A DNA stretch of 64,000 nucleotides from Microbacterium sp. EST19A (GTDB lineage Bacteria > Actinomycetota > Actinomycetes > Actinomycetales > Microbacteriaceae), in NCBI RefSeq assembly GCF_019969685.1, contig NZ_JAHXYZ010000003.1, positions 124,001 through 188,000 on the forward strand. The letters run 5' to 3'. Below, in pieces: positions 20,145 through 29,677 of the stretch. Every line of letters begins with the position of its first letter. The first letter of the stretch is position 1. The notes below the pieces were generated by a model. That model ran no database searches. It saw nothing but the letters and a program-made list of their open reading frames with translations, and was not told where the DNA came from. The translations under genes and the position numbers were made by a program.

Positions 20145-21142
20145 CGACCAAAGAACTCAGCCGCAGGACGGCGGTGGACGTTCTCGGCGGTGAGCCGGAC
20201 GACGCCACGCTCCGGCGCTTCCTGCACGGCCTTCCGGGCGTCGACGCGGTGGGGCTCGAGCAGCGTGCTGCCGGGCTCGGCACGCGATCGATCAAGACCA
20301 CCTCGAAGGCGTGGGCGCTCGACACGATCATCAAGCTGATCGACCTCACCACGCTCGAGGGTGCAGACACCCCGGGCAAGGTGCGCTCGCTCGTCGCGAA
20401 GGCGAAGAACCCGGATGCCGCCGACCCGTCGACGCCACGCGTCGCTGCGGTCTGCGTGTACGGCGACATGGTGCCGGATGCGGTGGCCGCTCTCGGCGCC
20501 CTGCACGGCGACCCCGACGACGGCCTGATCTCGGTCGCCGCCGTCGCGACCGCGTTCCCGAGCGGACGCTCGTCGCTCGCGATCAAGCTCGCGGACACCG
20601 CCGAGGCGGTCGCCGCCGGTGCGGACGAGATCGACATGGTGATCGATCGCGGAGCCTTCCTGTCCGGGCGCTACGGTCTGGTGTTCGACCAGATCGCCCA
20701 GGTCAAGGAAGCCTGCCGTCGTGAGGACGGATCGTACGCCTCGCTCAAGGTGATCCTCGAGACCGGCGAGCTCAACACCTACGACAACATCAAGCGGGCG
20801 TCCTGGCTCGGCATCCTCGCCGGCGGCGACTTCATCAAGACCTCGACCGGCAAGGTGCAGCCCGCTGCGACCCTGCCGACCACGCTGCTGATGCTCGAGA
20901 CGGTCCGCGACTGGTACCGGGGCACGGGCGAGAAGATCGGCGTGAAGCCGGCAGGCGGCATCCGCGCCTCGAAGGATGCCGTCAAATATCTCGTCACCGT
21001 CGCCGAGACGGTCGGAGAGGAATGGCTGCAGCCGCACCTGTTCCGCTTCGGCGCGTCGAGCCTGCTCAACGATGTGCTCCTGCAGCGCCAGAAGCTCAGC
21101 ACCGGCCACTACTCCGGCCCCGACTACGTCACTATCGACTGA
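20141..21142 (+). CDS. deoC: deoxyribose-phosphate aldolase
   Basis: 333 residues, the longer class of DeoC. Splits 2-deoxyribose-5-phosphate into glyceraldehyde-3-phosphate and acetaldehyde. The Schiff-base lysine is in DFIKTSTGK near residue 229, and the second catalytic lysine in GVKPAGGIR near 268. GTG start overlaps the regulator stop (GTGA). The operon then encodes aldehyde dehydrogenases, which fits removal of the acetaldehyde product. Confidence 0.95.
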   Translation: MTTKELSRRTAVDVLGGEPDDATLRRFLHGLPGVDAVGLEQRAAGLGTRSIKTTSKAWALDTIIKLIDLTTLEGADTPGKVRSLVAKAKNPDAADPSTPRVAAVCVYGDMVPDAVAALGALHGDPDDGLISVAAVATAFPSGRSSLAIKLADTAEAVAAGADEIDMVIDRGAFLSGRYGLVFDQIAQVKEACRREDGSYASLKVILETGELNTYDNIKRASWLGILAGGDFIKTSTGKVQPAATLPTTLLMLETVRDWYRGTGEKIGVKPAGGIRASKDAVKYLVTVAETVGEEWLQPHLFRFGASSLLNDVLLQRQKLSTGHYSGPDYVTID

Positions 21143-21154
21143 CTGGAATCGAAC

Positions 21155-22597
21155 ATGTCATTCCTGGAATACGCTCCCGCACCGGAGTCGAAGGCGATCC
21201 TGAACCTGAAGGACAGCTACGGGCTGTTCATCGACGGCGAGTTCGTCGACGGCTCCGGCACGAGCTTCAACACCATCTCGCCCGCCGACGAGTCGCTCAT
21301 CGCCGAGATCGCCACCGCGAGCGATGACGATGTCGACCGCGCCGTCGCCGCCGCCCGCCGTGCCTATGAGAAGACGTGGTCGAAGATGAGCGGCCGCGAT
21401 CGGGGCAAGTACCTGTTCCGCATCGCCCGCCTCGTGCAGGAACGCGCCCGCGAGCTCGCGGTCGCCGAGAGCCTCGACAACGGCAAGCCGATCAAGGAGA
21501 GCCGCGACGTCGACGTTCCGCTCGTCGCCTCCTGGTTCTTCTACTACGCGGGCTGGGCCGACAAGCTGGACTACGCCGGACTCGGCGCCGACCCGCGTGC
21601 ACTCGGAGTCGCCGCGCAGGTGATCCCGTGGAACTTCCCGCTGCTGATGCTCGCATGGAAGCTCGCGCCCGCACTGGCCGCCGGCAACACGGTCGTGCTG
21701 AAGCCTGCCGAGACCACGCCGCTGACGGCGCTGATCTTCGCGGAGATCCTTCAGCAGGCCGACCTTCCGGCTGGTGTCGTGAACATCGTGACGGGTGCCG
21801 GCGCGACCGGCGCGACGCTCGTGCGTCACCCCGACGTCGACAAGGTCGCCTTCACCGGGTCGACCGGCGTCGGCCGCGACATCGCCAAGGCGGTCGCCGG
21901 TACGAAGAAGAAGCTCACGCTCGAGCTGGGCGGCAAGGCGGCGAACATCGTCTTCGACGACGCACCCATCGACCAGGCCGTCGAGGGCATCGTCAACGGC
22001 ATCTTCTTCAACCAGGGTCACGTCTGCTGCGCAGGCAGCCGTCTGCTGGTGCAGGAGTCGATCCACGACGAGGTCATCGATCGCCTCAAGAACCGCCTGT
22101 CGACGCTCCGCCTCGGTGACCCTCTCGACAAGAACACCGACATCGGTGCGATCAACTCGGCGGCGCAGCTCGCCCGCATCCGTGAGCTCAGCGACATCGG
22201 CGAGGCCGAGGGCGCCGAGCGGTGGACCGCGGACTGCGTGATTCCGGAGAAGGGATTCTGGTTCGCGCCGACGATCTTCACCGGGGTCGAGGCGTCGCAC
22301 CGCATCGCCCGCGACGAGGTCTTCGGCCCGGTGCTGTCGGTGCTGACGTTCCGCACTCCGGCCGAGGCGATCGCCAAGGCGAACAACACGCCCTACGGTC
22401 TCTCCGCCGGCATCTGGTCGGACAAGGGATCCCGCATCCTCGCCGTCGCCGACCGCCTCCGCGCCGGAGTGATCTGGGCGAACACGTTCAACCGTTTCGA
22501 TCCGTCGAGCCCGTTCGGCGGCTACAAGGAGTCCGGGTACGGCCGCGAAGGCGGACGTCAGGGGCTCACCGCCTACCTCAAGGGAGCCGCAGCATGA
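21155..22597 (+). CDS. aldehyde dehydrogenase, catalytic partner
   Basis: 480 residues with a complete ALDH core. IPWNFPLLM carries the catalytic Asn (~160), FTGSTGVGRD the NAD loop, LELGGKAANIVF the general-base Glu (~258) and NQGHVCCAGSR the nucleophilic Cys (~291). It begins 12 bases after deoC and ends ATGA-overlapped with a truncated ALDH-like gene. The likely substrate is acetaldehyde from DeoC, which is inference from the operon. Together with its partner it resembles the two halves of ALDH16. Confidence 0.93.
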   Translation: MSFLEYAPAPESKAILNLKDSYGLFIDGEFVDGSGTSFNTISPADESLIAEIATASDDDVDRAVAAARRAYEKTWSKMSGRDRGKYLFRIARLVQERARELAVAESLDNGKPIKESRDVDVPLVASWFFYYAGWADKLDYAGLGADPRALGVAAQVIPWNFPLLMLAWKLAPALAAGNTVVLKPAETTPLTALIFAEILQQADLPAGVVNIVTGAGATGATLVRHPDVDKVAFTGSTGVGRDIAKAVAGTKKKLTLELGGKAANIVFDDAPIDQAVEGIVNGIFFNQGHVCCAGSRLLVQESIHDEVIDRLKNRLSTLRLGDPLDKNTDIGAINSAAQLARIRELSDIGEAEGAERWTADCVIPEKGFWFAPTIFTGVEASHRIARDEVFGPVLSVLTFRTPAEAIAKANNTPYGLSAGIWSDKGSRILAVADRLRAGVIWANTFNRFDPSSPFGGYKESGYGREGGRQGLTAYLKGAAA

Positions 22598-23445
22598 GCA
22601 AGCGATTGACCGTGCCGAAGACGTACAAGCTCGCCATCGGCGGCGCGTTCCCGCGGAGCGAGTCGGGCCGCACCTACGAGGTGTTCTCGCCCAAGGGCGC
22701 GTTCCTCGCCAACGCCGCGAAGGGCTCCCGCAAGGACGCCCGAGACGCCGTCGTCGCCGCACGAGCCGCCGTGAAGGGCTGGTCGGGCGCGACCGCCTAC
22801 AACCGCGGCCAGGTGCTGTACCGCGTGGCCGAGGTGCTCGAGGGCCGTCGTGCGCAGTTCATCGACGAGATCGTGGCACAGGAGGGCGGCTCTTCCTCCG
22901 CGGCCGCCGCACAGGTCGACGCCGCGATCGACCTCTGGGTCTGGTACGCCGGCTGGTGCGACAAGTACGCGCAGGTCGCGGGCAACGCCAACCCCGTCTC
23001 CGGGCCGTACTTCAACATCTCGGTGCCGGAGCCGACGGGCGTCGTCGCGATCGTCGCGCCGCAGGACTCCGCGCTCCTCGGGCTCGTCTCGGTGGTCGCC
23101 CCGGCGCTGGTCGCAGGGAACACCGTCGTCGTGATCGCGAGCGAACAGCATCCGCTCTCCGCCATCAGCCTCGCCGAGGTGCTGGCGACGAGCGACGTAC
23201 CCGGGGGAGTCGTCAATGTGCTCACCGGGTCGCCGGCCGAGGTCGCGCCGTGGCTCGCATCGCACCAGGACGTGAACGCGCTCGACCTCGCGGGTGCGGG
23301 CGACCTGGACTGGGTCGACATGCAGATCGCCGCCGCGGAGACGCTGAAGCGCGTGATCGCACCCGGAGAGGTCGTCGCCTCGCCCGAGCGCATCGGCGCC
23401 TTCACCGAGGTCAAGACCGTCTGGCACACGAAGAGCATGGTCTGA
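22594..23445 (+). CDS. truncated, non-catalytic ALDH-like protein
   Basis: 283 residues that align with only the NAD-binding half of an aldehyde dehydrogenase (YEVFSPKGAFLA, AAVKGWSGATAYNRGQVLYR, ALVAGNTVVV). The catalytic Asn position reads VAPQDS instead of PWNF, no LELGG glutamate is present, and the chain stops before the Cys domain. The frame is clean and a terminator follows at once, so this is a genuine short protein rather than a frameshift relic. Its ATG overlaps the stop of the full ALDH, as expected for stoichiometric partners. Probable structural subunit, as in the C-terminal pseudo-ALDH domain of ALDH16. Confidence 0.85.
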   Translation: MSKRLTVPKTYKLAIGGAFPRSESGRTYEVFSPKGAFLANAAKGSRKDARDAVVAARAAVKGWSGATAYNRGQVLYRVAEVLEGRRAQFIDEIVAQEGGSSSAAAAQVDAAIDLWVWYAGWCDKYAQVAGNANPVSGPYFNISVPEPTGVVAIVAPQDSALLGLVSVVAPALVAGNTVVVIASEQHPLSAISLAEVLATSDVPGGVVNVLTGSPAEVAPWLASHQDVNALDLAGAGDLDWVDMQIAAAETLKRVIAPGEVVASPERIGAFTEVKTVWHTKSMV

Positions 23446-23459
23446 TCCACGATCGACCG

Positions 23460-23493
23460 AGGCCGGGCCCGCAGGCGACTGCGGGCCCGGCCT
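23460..23493 (+). terminator. terminator after the deoC-ALDH operon
   Basis: Fifteen-base perfect arms around loop GCGA, beginning AGGCCGGGCCC, followed by TTC. Confidence 0.88.
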
Positions 23494-23558
23494 TTCATCG
23501 CGGGAGGCCGTATCGGATCCGGTACGCGCCAATGCGGCCCTGTGTCGCACGCAGAGGT

Positions 23559-23564
23559 TAGGCT
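23559..23564 (+). promoter_or_regulatory. clpX -10 box
   Basis: TAGGCT 39 bases before the clpX ATG; the leader ends in AGGAGG (23591-23596). Confidence 0.5.
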
Positions 23565-23602
23565 CGAAGGACGATCTCTGGATCCCCCATAGGAGGACGC
23601 GC

Positions 23603-24871
<1,269 letters not shown>

Positions 24872-24885
24872 GTCGACCCGTTGCC

Positions 24886-24918
24886 GGCGTCACATACGCT
24901 GAGCTACAGCGTCACGCC
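24886..24918. terminator. possible hairpin between clpX and the methyltransferase gene
   Basis: CGCTG (24897-24901) pairs with CAGCG (24907-24911), flanked by GGCGT/ACGCC. It overlaps the methyltransferase stop codon and sits between converging genes. Weak, no T tract. Confidence 0.35.
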
Positions 24919-25544
24919 GACGCAGCATCCATGACGAGTTCGGCGATCAGCAGCTCATCGGTCCCGTCGCTCCAGTCCCGGTGGCGACGCAGCGTGAAGC
25001 CGTGGCGGCCGAAGGTCTCGGCGAGGCGCGTCTCGCTCGAGTAGGGCTCGTGGTCGCGGTCGTACGGCCTGTCCGTCGTGGTGAGCTCAGGAGCGCCGTG
25101 CCCCGACGTGTCGATCTTGCGGAACGTCGCGGTCACGAGACGTCCGCCGGGTCGGAGGACGCGACGCCATTCCGCTGCAGCGTCGGCCACCGAGGGGATG
25201 ATGTGCAGCGCTGTCACGCACGTGATCACGTCGACGGACGCCGAGGGGATCGGCAGATTCGACGCGTCCGCCTGGATCAACGCCGCCTGCCGAAGGTGCG
25301 ACCGGGCCACATCGAGCATGCCGGGGGAGATGTCGACACCGATGAGCTCGAGATCGGCGGCCCGCGCGGCGATCTCGCGGAGCACCAGGCCAGTCCCCGT
25401 CGCGACGTCCAGCACGACGTCCACTTCTGACAGGTCGACGTATGCCGCGGTGGCGGCTGCGACGGAGCGGTGCATCGTGCTCTCGTCGTATCGGGCCGCG
25501 CGCGTGTCGAATGCGTCGCTGATCAGGCGCAGCCTGTCATCCAT
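24912..25544 (-). CDS. class I SAM-dependent methyltransferase
   Basis: 210 residues of a UbiE/Coq5-like Rossmann methyltransferase. Motif I is VLDVATGTG at residues 44-52, the acidic ribose-binding position is in IGVDISPGML, and ADASNLPIPSASVDVI covers motifs II/III. The substrate cannot be told. It starts five bases after the M3 peptidase stop, so it is the second gene of that operon. Confidence 0.88.
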   Translation of the reverse strand: MDDRLRLISDAFDTRAARYDESTMHRSVAAATAAYVDLSEVDVVLDVATGTGLVLREIAARAADLELIGVDISPGMLDVARSHLRQAALIQADASNLPIPSASVDVITCVTALHIIPSVADAAAEWRRVLRPGGRLVTATFRKIDTSGHGAPELTTTDRPYDRDHEPYSSETRLAETFGRHGFTLRRHRDWSDGTDELLIAELVMDAASA

Positions 25545-25549
25545 CGGCG

Positions 25550-27601
25550 TCAGGCCTCGAGACCGCGGCGCTTCAGCAGCGGCGCGATGTCCGCGTCACG
25601 TCCCCGGAAGTCGCGGTAGGCCTCGAGCGGATCCTTCGAGCCGCCGACGCCGAGGAGCCGATCACGGAAGCGATCGCCGTTCTCGCGCGTGAGTCCGCCG
25701 TTCTCGCGGAACCAGTCCACCGTGTCGGCGTCGAGCACCTCGCTCCAGATGTACGAGTAGTACCCGGCGCTGTAGCCGCCCGAGAAGACGTGCGCGAAGT
25801 ACGCCGACGAGTATCGCGTGGGGACAGCCGGGTCGTCGAGGCCGATGTCGGCCAGAGCCGCTGCCTCGAAGGCGGGCACGTCGTCGATCTCCGCGTCGGT
25901 GGCGACTCCGTGCCAGGCCTGATCCAGCCAGGCGGCGGCCAGATACTCGCTCGTGGCATGCCCCTGGTTGAACGTCTCCGTCGCGCGCAGGCGCTCCACG
26001 ATCGCAGGGTCCAGCGGCTCCCCGGTCTCGAAGTGCCGCGCGTAGTTGTCGAGGACCTCGGGCCAGAGGATCCACATCTCGTTCACCTGGCTCGGGAACT
26101 CGACGAAGTCGCGGAACACGTTGGTCCCGGCGAAGTGCGGATAGGTGACCTCGGCGAACAGTCCGTGCAGCGCGTGGCCGAACTCGTGGAACAGCGTCGT
26201 CACCTCATCGAGGGTCAGCAGCGTGGGCTCGCCGTCGCCAGGGAGCGGCACGTTCAGGTTGTTCACGACGACCGGGGCTGTGCCGCGCAGGCGCGACTGG
26301 CTGACGATCGGATTCATCCACGCGCCGCCGCGCTTCGAGTCGCGGGTGTAGAGGTCGAGGATGTACAGGCCGAGTCGGCTGCCGTCGGCATTGCTGACCT
26401 CGAACACGCGCGCACCGGGGTGGTAGGCGACGAGGTCTGCCCGCTCGGTGAACGTCACTCCGTAGAGGCGGGTGGCGGCGAAGAAGACGCCGTCCTGCAG
26501 CACGCGCTCCGCCTCGAACCACGGGCGGAGGGCCCCGGAATCGATGTCGTAGCGGGCGGCGCGGACCTTCTCGGTGTAGTACGCCCAGTCGTGCGCCTCG
26601 ACCGCGAACGGCGCTTTCTCGGTCTCGTCGACGATCGCCTGGAGTGACTCCCGCTCTGCCGTGGCGTTACGTGCCGCGGGAGCAGCGAGCTGGCGCAGCA
26701 TCCGCTCGACGGCCTCCGGGCTTCCGGCCGTCTCGTCGGCGGTGACGTAGGCGGCATGCGACGCGTAGCCGAGCAGTCCGGCGCGCTCCGCGCGGAGACG
26801 GACGATCTCGACCAGCACGGGGCGGTTGTCGTTCGCATTGTCTCTCGAGGCACGCGTCCGGGATGCCGTCAGGATGCGGCGCCGCGACTCGCGGTCGCGC
26901 AGCTGCGCCAGGTACGGGTGCCCGGTGAAGAGCGGCAGGGCGATGAGGAGCTTGCCGTCGAGCCCGCGATCCTCTGCCGCGCGGGCAGCAGCGGAGAGCT
27001 CTCCCGCGCTCAGGCCCTCGAGCTCCGCAGGCGAGTCGAACACGACGGCGAGGTCGTTCGTGTCGTTCAGGAGGTTGCGCTCGAACGTGTTGCTCAGGGT
27101 GGAGAGCTGCTGATTCAGGAGCGTCAGACGGGCCTTGGCCTCGTCGTCGAGTGCCGCGCCGGCGTGGGTCATCTCGCGGTGGTGGCGTTCGACCAGGTAG
27201 CGCTGCTCGGCGTCGAGCTCGAGATGATCGAGCTGGTCGTGCACCTGCTGCACCCGCCAGTACAGGGCGCTGTCCAACGCGATGGCATCCTGATGCGCGG
27301 CCATCAGGGGAGCGAGATGCTCATCGACCGCCTGTATCGCGGGAGTCGCGTCTGCGGAGCTGACCGTGTAGAACGCATGCGACACCCGATCGAGGAGCTC
27401 GCCCGAGCGCTCGAGGGCCTCGATGGTGTTCTCGAAGGTGGGCATGGAGCGCACCATGGTGATCCGGGAGACCTCGTGCAGGTGCTCCTCGAATGCCGCG
27501 CGGAACGCGGGCAGATAGTGCTCGGGACGGATCGCGCCGTAGTCCGGAAGCCCGTAGGGCAGCGAGGACGGCTGGAGGAGCGGGTTCGAGGCGTCGGTCA
27601 T
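25550..27601 (-). CDS. M3 family zinc peptidase (Dcp-type peptidyl-dipeptidase)
   Basis: 683 residues, the usual size for cytosolic M3 oligopeptidases such as Dcp or PrlC. The zinc site is TLFHEFGHALHG near residues 466-477, with the third-ligand region FVEFPSQVNEMW about 25 residues on. SGGYSAGYYSYIWSEV near the C-terminus is a typical Dcp/OpdA stretch. No signal peptide, so it likely degrades short intracellular peptides, including products of Clp or imported peptides. Predicted leaderless start (see promoter). Confidence 0.94.
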   Translation of the reverse strand: MTDASNPLLQPSSLPYGLPDYGAIRPEHYLPAFRAAFEEHLHEVSRITMVRSMPTFENTIEALERSGELLDRVSHAFYTVSSADATPAIQAVDEHLAPLMAAHQDAIALDSALYWRVQQVHDQLDHLELDAEQRYLVERHHREMTHAGAALDDEAKARLTLLNQQLSTLSNTFERNLLNDTNDLAVVFDSPAELEGLSAGELSAAARAAEDRGLDGKLLIALPLFTGHPYLAQLRDRESRRRILTASRTRASRDNANDNRPVLVEIVRLRAERAGLLGYASHAAYVTADETAGSPEAVERMLRQLAAPAARNATAERESLQAIVDETEKAPFAVEAHDWAYYTEKVRAARYDIDSGALRPWFEAERVLQDGVFFAATRLYGVTFTERADLVAYHPGARVFEVSNADGSRLGLYILDLYTRDSKRGGAWMNPIVSQSRLRGTAPVVVNNLNVPLPGDGEPTLLTLDEVTTLFHEFGHALHGLFAEVTYPHFAGTNVFRDFVEFPSQVNEMWILWPEVLDNYARHFETGEPLDPAIVERLRATETFNQGHATSEYLAAAWLDQAWHGVATDAEIDDVPAFEAAALADIGLDDPAVPTRYSSAYFAHVFSGGYSAGYYSYIWSEVLDADTVDWFRENGGLTRENGDRFRDRLLGVGGSKDPLEAYRDFRGRDADIAPLLKRRGLEA

Positions 27602-27613
27602 CCTCCGAGCCTA
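27602..27613 (-). promoter_or_regulatory. M3 peptidase promoter, predicted leaderless start
   Basis: On the minus strand TAGGCT (27613-27608) is followed by six bases (CGGAGG) and the ATG at 27601. CGGAGG could act as a Shine-Dalgarno only if transcription began earlier, so the leaderless reading is not certain here. Confidence 0.5.
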
Positions 27614-27633
27614 GCCATCGCGGGCCCTCGTGA

Positions 27634-28551
27634 TCAGGACGCGGATTCGCTCAGGCGCGTCATGACCCGCTGCAGCGCGTCGACGGTCAGGCGCACCGAT
27701 CGGCGCCGCAGGTTCTCGGGCCGGGCGAGCAGGTCGATCATCCGGTGGGTGCTCACGCCGCGCAGCGGAACGCGGACGATGTCGCGATCGTCGACACTGC
27801 GCGACGTGAACCGCGGCAGCATCCCGAGCACGCCGCCCGCCGCGACGACGGCGGACACGGCGCCGTAGTCGTTGATGCGGTGGTGCACCTCGATGGGGCG
27901 CTTCGCGACGGCCGATACGGCGCGGAGCACGTCGTCGGGGGAGTATCCGACGCGACTGGTCACCCACCTTTCGCCGGCGACGTCCTGCGGAGTGAGGCTC
28001 GTGCGGGACGCGAGTGGGTGGGATGCCGGAACCGCGACGTCGAGCGGCTCGCGGACGAGCGTCAGGCTGCGCACGCCCTGTGCGGGCCACGGATCCGAAT
28101 GCTCCATCCGGTGCGCCAGCACCAGGTCGTGTCGAGACGTGAGTCCGGGGAACTCGCTCTGCGCGACATCCTCGTCGGTCAGCTGGACGGTCGGGGCTTC
28201 GGGCGACGTGGAGAGCTCTCGGAGCAGGGGACCGAACAGGGCCTGACCGACGCTGTGGAATCCGCTGACGCTCACGACACCGGTCGCCGTGGTCTCGAAG
28301 TCGTCGAGGGCGTTCCGGGCCGCCGCCATCGCGTCGATCGCCTCGGCGCCGGCCGCCGCCAGCACCTCTCCGGCGGGAGTGAGGACGAGCGTCCTGCCTT
28401 CTCTGCGCGTGAGCGGAGTGCTCACGCCGCGCTGCAGCGTGGACAGATGCTGCGACACGGCCGACGGAGTGACCCGCAGGGCTTCCGCCACCGCCGTGAC
28501 GCTCCCGAGTGCACGCAGCTCGCGCAGGATCTGCAACTGGTGGAGTTCCAT
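27634..28551 (-). CDS. LysR-family transcriptional regulator
   Basis: 305 residues. The winged HTH occupies residues 1-60 (LGSVTAVAEALRVTPSAVSQ). The effector domain follows, with DLVLAHRMEH and GGVLGMLPRF. It is divergent from tdh-kbl across an 82-base gap, the classic layout for a LysR activator of the adjacent operon. A role in threonine or glycine catabolism control is therefore likely but inferred. Its start appears leaderless. Confidence 0.9.
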   Translation of the reverse strand: MELHQLQILRELRALGSVTAVAEALRVTPSAVSQHLSTLQRGVSTPLTRREGRTLVLTPAGEVLAAAGAEAIDAMAAARNALDDFETTATGVVSVSGFHSVGQALFGPLLRELSTSPEAPTVQLTDEDVAQSEFPGLTSRHDLVLAHRMEHSDPWPAQGVRSLTLVREPLDVAVPASHPLASRTSLTPQDVAGERWVTSRVGYSPDDVLRAVSAVAKRPIEVHHRINDYGAVSAVVAAGGVLGMLPRFTSRSVDDRDIVRVPLRGVSTHRMIDLLARPENLRRRSVRLTVDALQRVMTRLSESAS

Positions 28552-28563
28552 CCCATAAGTTTA
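28552..28563 (-). promoter_or_regulatory. lysR promoter, predicted leaderless start
   Basis: On the minus strand TAAACT (28563-28558) is followed by TATGGG and the ATG at 28551. No purine-rich ribosome site exists in those six bases, which supports a leaderless mRNA. Confidence 0.6.
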
Positions 28564-28633
28564 GTGAGCCCTACAACGACCGTGCAGAAAGCGGCCATTG
28601 CTCTTCACGGTCCGATGCGGTGTGATCAGAAAC

Positions 28634-29677
28634 ATGAAGGCACTGTTCAAGGGCGCACGCGGTGCAGGTCTGGAGCTCGTCGAACGGCCCGATCCCGTCG
28701 CCGGCGCAGACGAGGTGATCATCCGGGTGCTCCGCACCGGGATCTGCGGCACCGACCTGCACATCCTCCGCTGGGACGAGTGGGCGGCGTCCGCGATCGA
28801 CGCCCCGCTCATCCCCGGGCACGAGTTCTACGGCGAGGTCGTCGAGGTCGGACCGCTCGTGCACGACATCGCCGTCGGAGACCGCGTCTCCGGCGAGGGG
28901 CACATCGTGTGCGGCACGTGCCGCAACTGCCGCGCGGGCCGCCGCCAGATGTGCATCCGCACGATCGGCCTCGGTCTGCAGCGCGACGGCGCCTTCGCGG
29001 AGTACCTGTCCCTCCCTGCCACGAACGTCTGGGTGCACCACGCCGAGGTGAGCCCGGAGCTCGGCGCCATCTTCGATCCGCTCGGCAACGCCGTGCACAC
29101 CGCCCTCGCGTTCCCGCTCGTCGGAGAGGACGTGCTCGTCACCGGATGCGGCCCGATCGGTCTGATGGCGATCGCCGTCGCCCGGCACGCCGGGGCGCGC
29201 TTCATCACCGCCACCGACGTCAGCGCCCCGCGCCTGGAGATGGCCCGCCACATGGGCGCCGACGAGGTCGTCGACGTCTCGGTCCGTGATATCCGCGACG
29301 CGCAGCGCGTGCTCGGGCTCCGCGAGGGCTTCGACATCGGCTTCGAGATGAGCGGATCGGCATCCGCTCTTCCGGCGATGATCGACAACATGAACCACGG
29401 CGGTCGTATCGCGATGCTGGGGCTGCCGAGCTCCGGCTTCGAGGTCGACTGGGGCAAGATCGTGACGCACATGCTCACGATCAAGGGCATCTACGGTCGC
29501 GAGATGTTCGAGACCTGGAACGCGATGGGGGCGATGCTGCAGACCAGCGCACCCCTGCGCGACGCGATCGCTCGCGTGATCGCCGACGTGATCCCGGCAC
29601 GCGACTGGGAGCGGGGCTTCGCCGCGGCGGAGTCGGCGGGCACGGGCAAGATCATCCTCGATTGGACGGAGCTGTGA
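28634..29677 (+). CDS. tdh: L-threonine 3-dehydrogenase
   Basis: 347 residues, zinc-dependent medium-chain dehydrogenase oxidising threonine to 2-amino-3-ketobutyrate. The catalytic zinc Cys is in GICGTDLHI (~38-46), followed by GHEFYGEV. The structural-zinc cysteines lie in CGTCRNCRAGRRQMC (~93-107). The NAD fold starts at VTGCGPIGLMA. ATG at 28634 is chosen because Tdh proteins begin MKAL; upstream in-frame codons overlap the regulatory gap. It overlaps kbl (TGATG), the next enzyme. Confidence 0.96.
   Translation: MKALFKGARGAGLELVERPDPVAGADEVIIRVLRTGICGTDLHILRWDEWAASAIDAPLIPGHEFYGEVVEVGPLVHDIAVGDRVSGEGHIVCGTCRNCRAGRRQMCIRTIGLGLQRDGAFAEYLSLPATNVWVHHAEVSPELGAIFDPLGNAVHTALAFPLVGEDVLVTGCGPIGLMAIAVARHAGARFITATDVSAPRLEMARHMGADEVVDVSVRDIRDAQRVLGLREGFDIGFEMSGSASALPAMIDNMNHGGRIAMLGLPSSGFEVDWGKIVTHMLTIKGIYGREMFETWNAMGAMLQTSAPLRDAIARVIADVIPARDWERGFAAAESAGTGKIILDWTEL

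Noticed and set aside
22594..23445. Truncated ALDH as a pseudogene or frameshift of a full ALDH
   Set aside because: No remnant of the catalytic domain is found in other frames before the terminator at 23460, and the frame is intact and coupled to its neighbour.
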